This document shows positions 59,038 to 64,000 of a stretch of 64,000 bases of DNA, piece by piece. The first letter of the stretch is position 1. Each line of letters starts with the position of its first letter. The notes under the pieces were generated by a model. That model made no database searches, was not told where the DNA came from, and saw nothing but the letters and a program-made list of their open reading frames with translations. Both the position numbers and the translations under genes were made by a program. The DNA comes from Umbelopsis ramanniana AG (lineage: Eukaryota; Mucoromycota; Umbelopsidomycetes; Umbelopsidales; Umbelopsidaceae): positions 1 to 64,000 of the forward strand of contig NW_026252169.1 in the NCBI RefSeq assembly GCF_025399195.1. Direction: 5' to 3'.

Positions 59038-60182
59038 CTAATATCCAGCTCGCATTGTATCAGTCATCCAAGTAGATGGAGTGTGTCTAGCCGAAGGCAC
59101 AGGATTGGACCAAGAATTCGATGTACGTCGTCGTTTCCTCGGTAACGCTGGTGAATCCGACGTTTCTACCACAGGTTTGGGCTGCGGAGGGGGGGTCATG
59201 AGTGCAGACTGCGATGCGTTATCGGTGTGAAAGGTGTTAGTGGCTGGAGGGTGTCGCGGGCTCATGAACGTTTCGGGGACCACTGGTCGGCTAATGGGCT
59301 TGGGTTCGAAGTTTGAAACAACCGGTTCATCGGACACAGACGAGATGGGAGATTGTGGTAACGAACAGTCGGTACGGTCTGCTTCATGGGTACGACTAAG
59401 AAGTTGATCAGCGTACTCCTGAAGATCTTCTACTCGAACGTAAAGATCAAAGTTGCACAAGAATAAGAAGTCTAGCTCTAGACGGTTGAGTTCGGCGAGC
59501 GGCAGACCTCCGACCTAAACAATTAAAGTTGAGTTGGGTTAAGCGGGGTGATAAGATAATAAGGATGACAGTTATTCCATGGCAACGTACCTTTGCATAG
59601 CGTGCATTGGCATAGAAGACATCCGATACAAATTTGGATGCAACTGTCAAACTGGATAAAGGAAGGGTTTAGTTAGCATCACACTGGAAGTAGATCATGG
59701 AATCCCTTCCAGCCAGGGCGGGATTAAACCGTTGGTATCACTTTTTCTTAACCAAAGGATAAACGGCAGCTGGTAGCTACTATTTTTTTTTTTTTAAAAC
59801 CAAAAAAAGGAGTCAAGTCTAACCTGGTAATCAACAACCGATGGATATTGAATGAACTTATAACAAACGAGCTTTGGCGACGAGCAATGCGATCAAAGTA
59901 CACCAAAATAGTAATGAGAATTTCATTGCTGAAAGGAGCAAATTTCTGGATGCGGTTCAGGTAAGCGTGGATAGGTATTTTGGGCACTGAACGTGAATGG
60001 AAATGGGTGACGACTCCTGGGGCCAACTTGTCGTTCTGAGCAATGATATTTTCTAGTAATTCAGCAACGATGCGAATGGTTTGTGCCGGAGGGAAGCTGA
60101 TGATATCTAGATGTGAATGGAGGTCCTCCACGGCAGCACATATGGAGGGCCGTGGTGTCGAGGGTGAGGACGACGTCGTCAT
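59038..60182 (-). CDS. Pho80/PCL-type cyclin
   Basis: A cyclin of the Pho80 family, partner of Pho85-type kinases in phosphate response, cell cycle or glycogen control. Three exons on the minus strand: 60182-59824, 59651-59591, 59514-59038; 298 aa. The cyclin box spans about residues 45-175: KIPIHAYLNRIQKFAPF, ITILVYFDRIARR, NIHRLLITSLTVASKF, then DVFYANARYAKVGGLPL and ELNRLELDFLFLCNFDL, which is close to the Pho80 pattern. The last 110 residues are serine/proline-rich with basic RKRRR near the end, possibly a nuclear signal. A CACGTG lies at 60453-60458, about 270 bp upstream. The start at 60182 is the first ATG in frame. Confidence 0.85.
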
Positions 60183-60805
60183 AGTGGGAAAGAAGAAGAA
60201 GAAGAAAGGTGGCAAGCGAGATAGGGGAAAATCAAGTTAAGCTGAGAGTTGGATTTAAATTGCATTCAACATTATTTTATCAGAACCCAATCAGAATGGA
60301 AAAAATGCACGGTTGTAGGGAAGAGGTGGAAAAGAAGAAGTGAAAATGCAATCAAGCGTTGCCAGATTTTAAACCACCTTGAGTCAATGGCTGAATGCCA
60401 GTTTAAGACCTTGTGGTTGGCTCACCACTTGCAACCCTAAATTTTATCGCCGCACGTGCACTCCACCTCTTGAACGTGGAGGCCTTCGCTCGCTAGTATT
60501 GGCCATCTTTCAGCTCCGACTCATAGCCAATCAATCCATGCAAGCCATAAAGAATTAGAACAAGCGCTTTATATGTGCAATGTACAAAAAAAACTAACAG
60601 AAAGAAGAACATCATTCTAGTACTCGGGCGGCAATGAAACACCCGGGTTTAACAAAGGGGAGGAGAAGACGCTATTTGTGATATGAATGCAATAAACATG
60701 GCCTCGAAGAAATAGATAGATTAATCCCTACGAATGGGGTAGCCTACTACTGTAGAAAAGAATGGTTTGGGTTATAGCTATGGCATAAGAGTTGTGGAAA
60801 AAGAA
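60183..60805. other. Spacer between cyclin and deacetylase genes
   Basis: 623 bp upstream of the cyclin and downstream of the deacetylase (both minus strand). A plus-strand frame at 60249-60440 was judged spurious. One CACGTG site is present. Confidence 0.4.
60453..60458. promoter_or_regulatory. CACGTG site upstream of the Pho80-like cyclin
   Basis: Palindromic core of the site bound by Pho4-type bHLH factors in yeast, followed by C rather than G/T. About 270 bp before the cyclin ATG. Functional role is inference. Confidence 0.35.
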
Positions 60806-62381
60806 TTATTTGTTCTTGTGAAGTTCAACTTCTTCACCATAGACAAACACTCTTTGGATTTCCAGATCATCGTTCAGGAACAATAAATCAGCATCGCCTC
60901 CAGGGTTCAATGTACCCTTGCGATCAGAGATGCCAAGAACTTGAGCAGGGTGAAGGGTAGCAGCTTCGATGGCCTCGACCATAGTACACTTTGTGAAATT
61001 ACGGAAATTGCGCACGCTTTGATCGATTGTAATGGTGCTATGGAATAAAAATAAAAATACAAATACGTGCATTAGCAAATCAGCATCTCCACGTTGTCCC
61101 CCCTTTGGCAGACCCCTCAATTTACCTTCCAGCCAATGTATTTGTTCCCTTGATGTAGGCAGCACCATTGTCATCGACTTCGACATCTCGTCCACCCAGA
61201 GAATAAACACCTCTTGGTAAACCGAGCGCTGACAAGGCATCGGTGACCAGCACACATCCCTTGGGATGAGCATAATAGGCAATACGGACAGAGTTAGGAT
61301 GAACGTGGACACCATCGACAATCAGGCCATAAAAGGGGCGAGGGTCAGGCTTGTTTCTGTAAGGAGATGTGTTGCTAGCGGCTGGGTGGCGGAGTGGGTC
61401 TTCTGGCACTGGCAAATCCACTGCTCCCAGAACACCAATCATACCAGGATCTCTGTGATGGAACTATAAACAAACACAGGAGTTAATGACCACCGATGTG
61501 GGTGCTCCAATCAAATTAGAAACAAAACTTACCGGCAACATAGCGTTGAACAAGTGAGTGATCAACGTAGCACCTTTGGTGACGGCTGTTTCAGCTTCAG
61601 AGATGGTAGCAGCTGAGTGACCAATGGAGACACAGATATCACGCTTAGCCAGCTCTGGGATGACATCGATCACACCTTCAATTTCGGGAGCGACAGTAAT
61701 GATACTGACAGCTTCACTGCCCTTCATGAGCTCGGGTCCATAAGCTTCATCGAATTCACAAATACCGTTTTTACCGGTACGGAAGATGGCTTGGTTATGA
61801 GCACCTTTCTTTTCATGTGAAATGAAAGGTCCTTCAATATGAGCACCCAGGATTTCCGAACCCTTCTTCGCATCACCCTTTCGCTTGTTGAGCAATGGAA
61901 GAACCTATAAAAAAAAGAAAGATCAACGTTGTGATGTGAGTATAAGGTGATGTTTCACAATTCGCTGACCTCGCCCGTGGACAGAAAGCGTTTTCTCGGC
62001 CCCAACATTCTTTACCTTGTTGTACACCTCAGGAGCAGAAGAAACCACAGTGGGACAGAAAGCAGTGCATCCGTATTGCAACAAACCCTTAGCGACGGTG
62101 TTAATATCGTCTTGAATTTTCTCTAGGGAGCCCTCGTTGTCGGCAAAATCAATGCCGTAGCCACCATTGATTTGGATATCAAGGTATCCGGGAACAACCA
62201 AAGCACCCTTAGCGTCAATGATTTCGTCAGCATCGCGATGCTGGTCGAAAAAAAGGTTTTGCGGGTGGATAATCTTGCCGTCTTGGAACCAAAGGTAGGA
62301 ATCTTGCACAATCTTGTGGTCCAAGAGCAGACGAGCATTCACAATCTTGGAGATTTTGGAACTGCTTGCGGTGGCTACCAT
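60806..62381 (-). CDS. nagA: N-acetylglucosamine-6-phosphate deacetylase
   Basis: Removes acetate from GlcNAc-6-phosphate, the first committed step of GlcNAc breakdown in the cytosol (human AMDHD2, Candida DAC1). Four exons on the minus strand: 62381-62016, 61904-61533, 61463-61126, 61037-60806; 435 aa. Amidohydrolase landmarks: VVPGYLDIQINGGYGIDF, GAHIEGPFIS with the metal glutamate, KKGAHN, SIGHSAAT and THLFNAM with metal histidines, FHHRDPG, LIVDGVHVHP, and VTDALSALG with the catalytic aspartate. AATLHPAQVLGISDRKG and GGDADLLFLN close the fold. Everything needed for activity is visible. Other GlcNAc genes often cluster with it in fungi, but none is recognised nearby. Confidence 0.95.
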
Positions 62382-62889
62382 GTTGAAAGGGATTGAATAG
62401 AAGTTAGGTAAAAGGAAGTTGGGGTTAATAAAAAAACAGCTGGTTAAAAAAATATCTCAGACGGAAAAGGGTCCCGCTTACAAAAAAAAAAAAAGAGCCG
62501 GTCAGCAGAAACATCGCTTCTGATTGGATCATTCCATTCACCGACGTCACCAGGACCCTGATCGGCGTTTCAATCCAAGCGCAGTGTAACACCATTTCAA
62601 AAAAAAAGGGTTCAACTTGACTTTTCGTGCTGTTGCACACATCGATAATCCCTTTTTTTTTTTTCCACCGACCTTTCAATCATATCGCTGTATGTTTATT
62701 ACAGGTGTGCAAAACCGAACAAGAAATGGATAAGATGGGTCTCAGGAAAGAAAACAAACCAAGTTAATTTTTTACGAACGAAGACTGCAAAGGGTTTTTT
62801 TCAATCTCCATTTTTTTACTATGTATAATGGCCCCTCTCTGTCGTTGGAAAGATCAAGATAAATCTTTGGATCCTTTTGGATTTCTACT
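62382..62889. other. Deacetylase promoter and PUF gene 3' end
   Basis: 508 bp with A12/T12-type tracts at 62481-62492 and 62652-62664. No gene recognised. Confidence 0.4.
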
Positions 62890-64000
62890 CTATGGACCAC
62901 CGCCGCTTTCGTCGTACATGCCATCGGATCGTCCGTGGACAAGATGATGTTGTGCCATGCCTGGGTAATAGCCATATGGAGGCATCACTTGCATGCCAGG
63001 GGGGTACACGTTGTTGGCCATAGGGTAAGAATAGAGAGGAATCGATGGCGTGGACGGTGGGTACGGCGGAGATCCATAGGCGGCTGCATTTATATACTGT
63101 TGTGGTGGCGGTCCACTTGGTGCCACGATCGGCGAGTCTGTTGTGTAGTTGCGGTTATTGGTTGGACTATACCGAGGCGATGTGTTCTCATTCAAAAGGT
63201 TATCCACTTCATCCCACAGTCGTTTATACGCTTGTCCACCATTCGATGTGGGGGGTGTCTGCAGCGCCAAAATCTGCTTGACTTTCTCCGCTAGATATCG
63301 TTTTGGCTTGCTCTCCACCGTAGTACTGCTCAAAATCTTGTGAATCATGTTCATGCCTAAGCTTGAATCTGCTAATATATCTCGAAGCACTTGATCATGA
63401 TCATCATTGGCAAGCGTATTGAGGAGCACAAGCTGAGCTTCAATTTCTTGCCGCTGGTTGATCACCTTTAGGACGGCAGCCGATGACAGTTTACTCGTGC
63501 ACATGGCACTCATGTACGGAGCAATGCGAGGAGCAAGAATGTTATAGCGTCTGGGCAAGCCCGACGTATCCAGCAACCACGTCATCAATAGAGCCCCATT
63601 GGGGTTCCCTCCCAGAGAGAAAGCATTGGCCACAATGGCAGAAGCTGCATATTTCTACCGGTGAAAAGTGTAAGTAACGGCTGCGTTTGGGGGAGGGTCC
63701 ATTTGGAAACTTACCTTTTGACGCATAGAGATATGAGCGCTTTCGAGACTAGCCCGAATCGCTCTGGCTCCAAATCGCCCTTGAGCAATCTCTCGAGTCT
63801 TATCGACAATAGCATCAAAAATGAATTGATTATGGATGGGACCAAGCCGCAAGCAGCATTGAACCACATAATTGCCAAACTGGTCCAACATCAAAGGCGG
63901 TACAAAAGGTTGGATATGTCCACAGATGATCTGCATTTGTTCGTCCGTACTGGCCGTGTCAATGATTTTCTGTGCCGCCCACGTTCCATTTTTATGGACG
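62890..64000 (-). CDS. PUF-domain RNA-binding protein, C-terminal part
   Basis: Only the 3' portion is in the window; the gene continues past the right edge. Two exons on the minus strand: 64000-63715 (open at the edge) and 63654-62890, giving the last 350 residues. PUF repeats are visible: HKNGTWAAQKIID, then LDQFGNYVVQCCLRLG with the N-x-x-Q recognition helix, and RFGARAIRASLES. These three-residue signatures and the long tail are like yeast Jsn1/Puf2 rather than Puf3 or Pumilio. After the repeats comes a C-terminal 110-residue region rich in proline, tyrosine and glycine (MPPYGYYPGMAQHH). It likely binds 3' UTRs and controls mRNA stability or localisation; targets are unknown. Confidence 0.8.

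Overview
The window reads as nuclear DNA of an early-diverging fungus, most likely a zygomycete-type (Mucoromycota) species. The basis is inference from several signs: compact genes with many short introns (mostly 55-75 nt, GT-AG, often a CTAAC/CTRAY-like branch site), frequent 10-17 nt A or T tracts between genes, fungal-type orthologues (Cyc8, Pho80-type cyclin, SPX-VTC, SUR7-like, Ran1-type kinase), a RegA-type response-regulator phosphodiesterase, and a decayed DIRS-like reverse transcriptase fragment. I cannot name the species. No rRNA, tRNA or CRISPR array was recognised.

Layout. 1-1.8 kb: decayed retroelement sequence. 1.8-18.9 kb: MDN1/Rea1 midasin (13 exons, 5425 aa). 19.2-22.2 kb: TBC1D5-like Rab GAP. 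22.4-25.5 kb (-): TPR corepressor CYC8/SSN6. 26.1-26.3 kb (-): possible small secreted peptide. 27.3-28.4 kb: spliceosomal RRM protein IST3/RBMX2. 28.5-29.2 kb (-): RNA polymerase subunit RPB6. 30.9-33.6 kb: receiver-PDEase fusion ending in a CaaX box. 34.2-36.3 kb (-): MFS transporter. 38.5-39.7 kb (-): Ran1-like kinase. 40.4-41.2 kb (-): mitochondrial-type TPR protein. 41.6-43.4 kb (-): F-box plus SUKH-like protein. 44.7-45.9 kb: NAD(P)-dependent reductase. 46.3-46.9 kb (-) and 47.1-47.8 kb (+): divergent MRPL13/MOG1 pair. 48.0-49.2 kb (-): tetraspanin. 49.4-53.9 kb (-): COPII coat SEC31. 54.2-56.4 kb: SPX-VTC polyphosphate polymerase-type protein. 56.8-58.4 kb: SUR7/PalI-like protein with a 57-bp coding minisatellite. 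59.0-60.2 kb (-): Pho80-like cyclin. 60.8-62.4 kb (-): GlcNAc-6-phosphate deacetylase. 62.9 kb to the right edge (-): PUF-family protein, cut by the window.

The genes are mostly unrelated housekeeping functions (ribosome maturation, transcription, splicing, vesicle coats, Ran transport) and form no operon or obvious cluster. Two loose themes are worth noting: a VTC protein and a Pho80-like cyclin lie 2.7 kb apart (phosphate homeostasis), and a two-component/cAMP phosphodiesterase sits in the same window as a Ran1/Pat1-type kinase and the Cyc8 corepressor. Every multi-exon model was built by hand from splice sites; each complete model keeps the reading frame throughout. Four of about 76 inferred introns need a GC-AG splice pair to keep a conserved protein in frame, and one gene carries a 13-nt internal exon.
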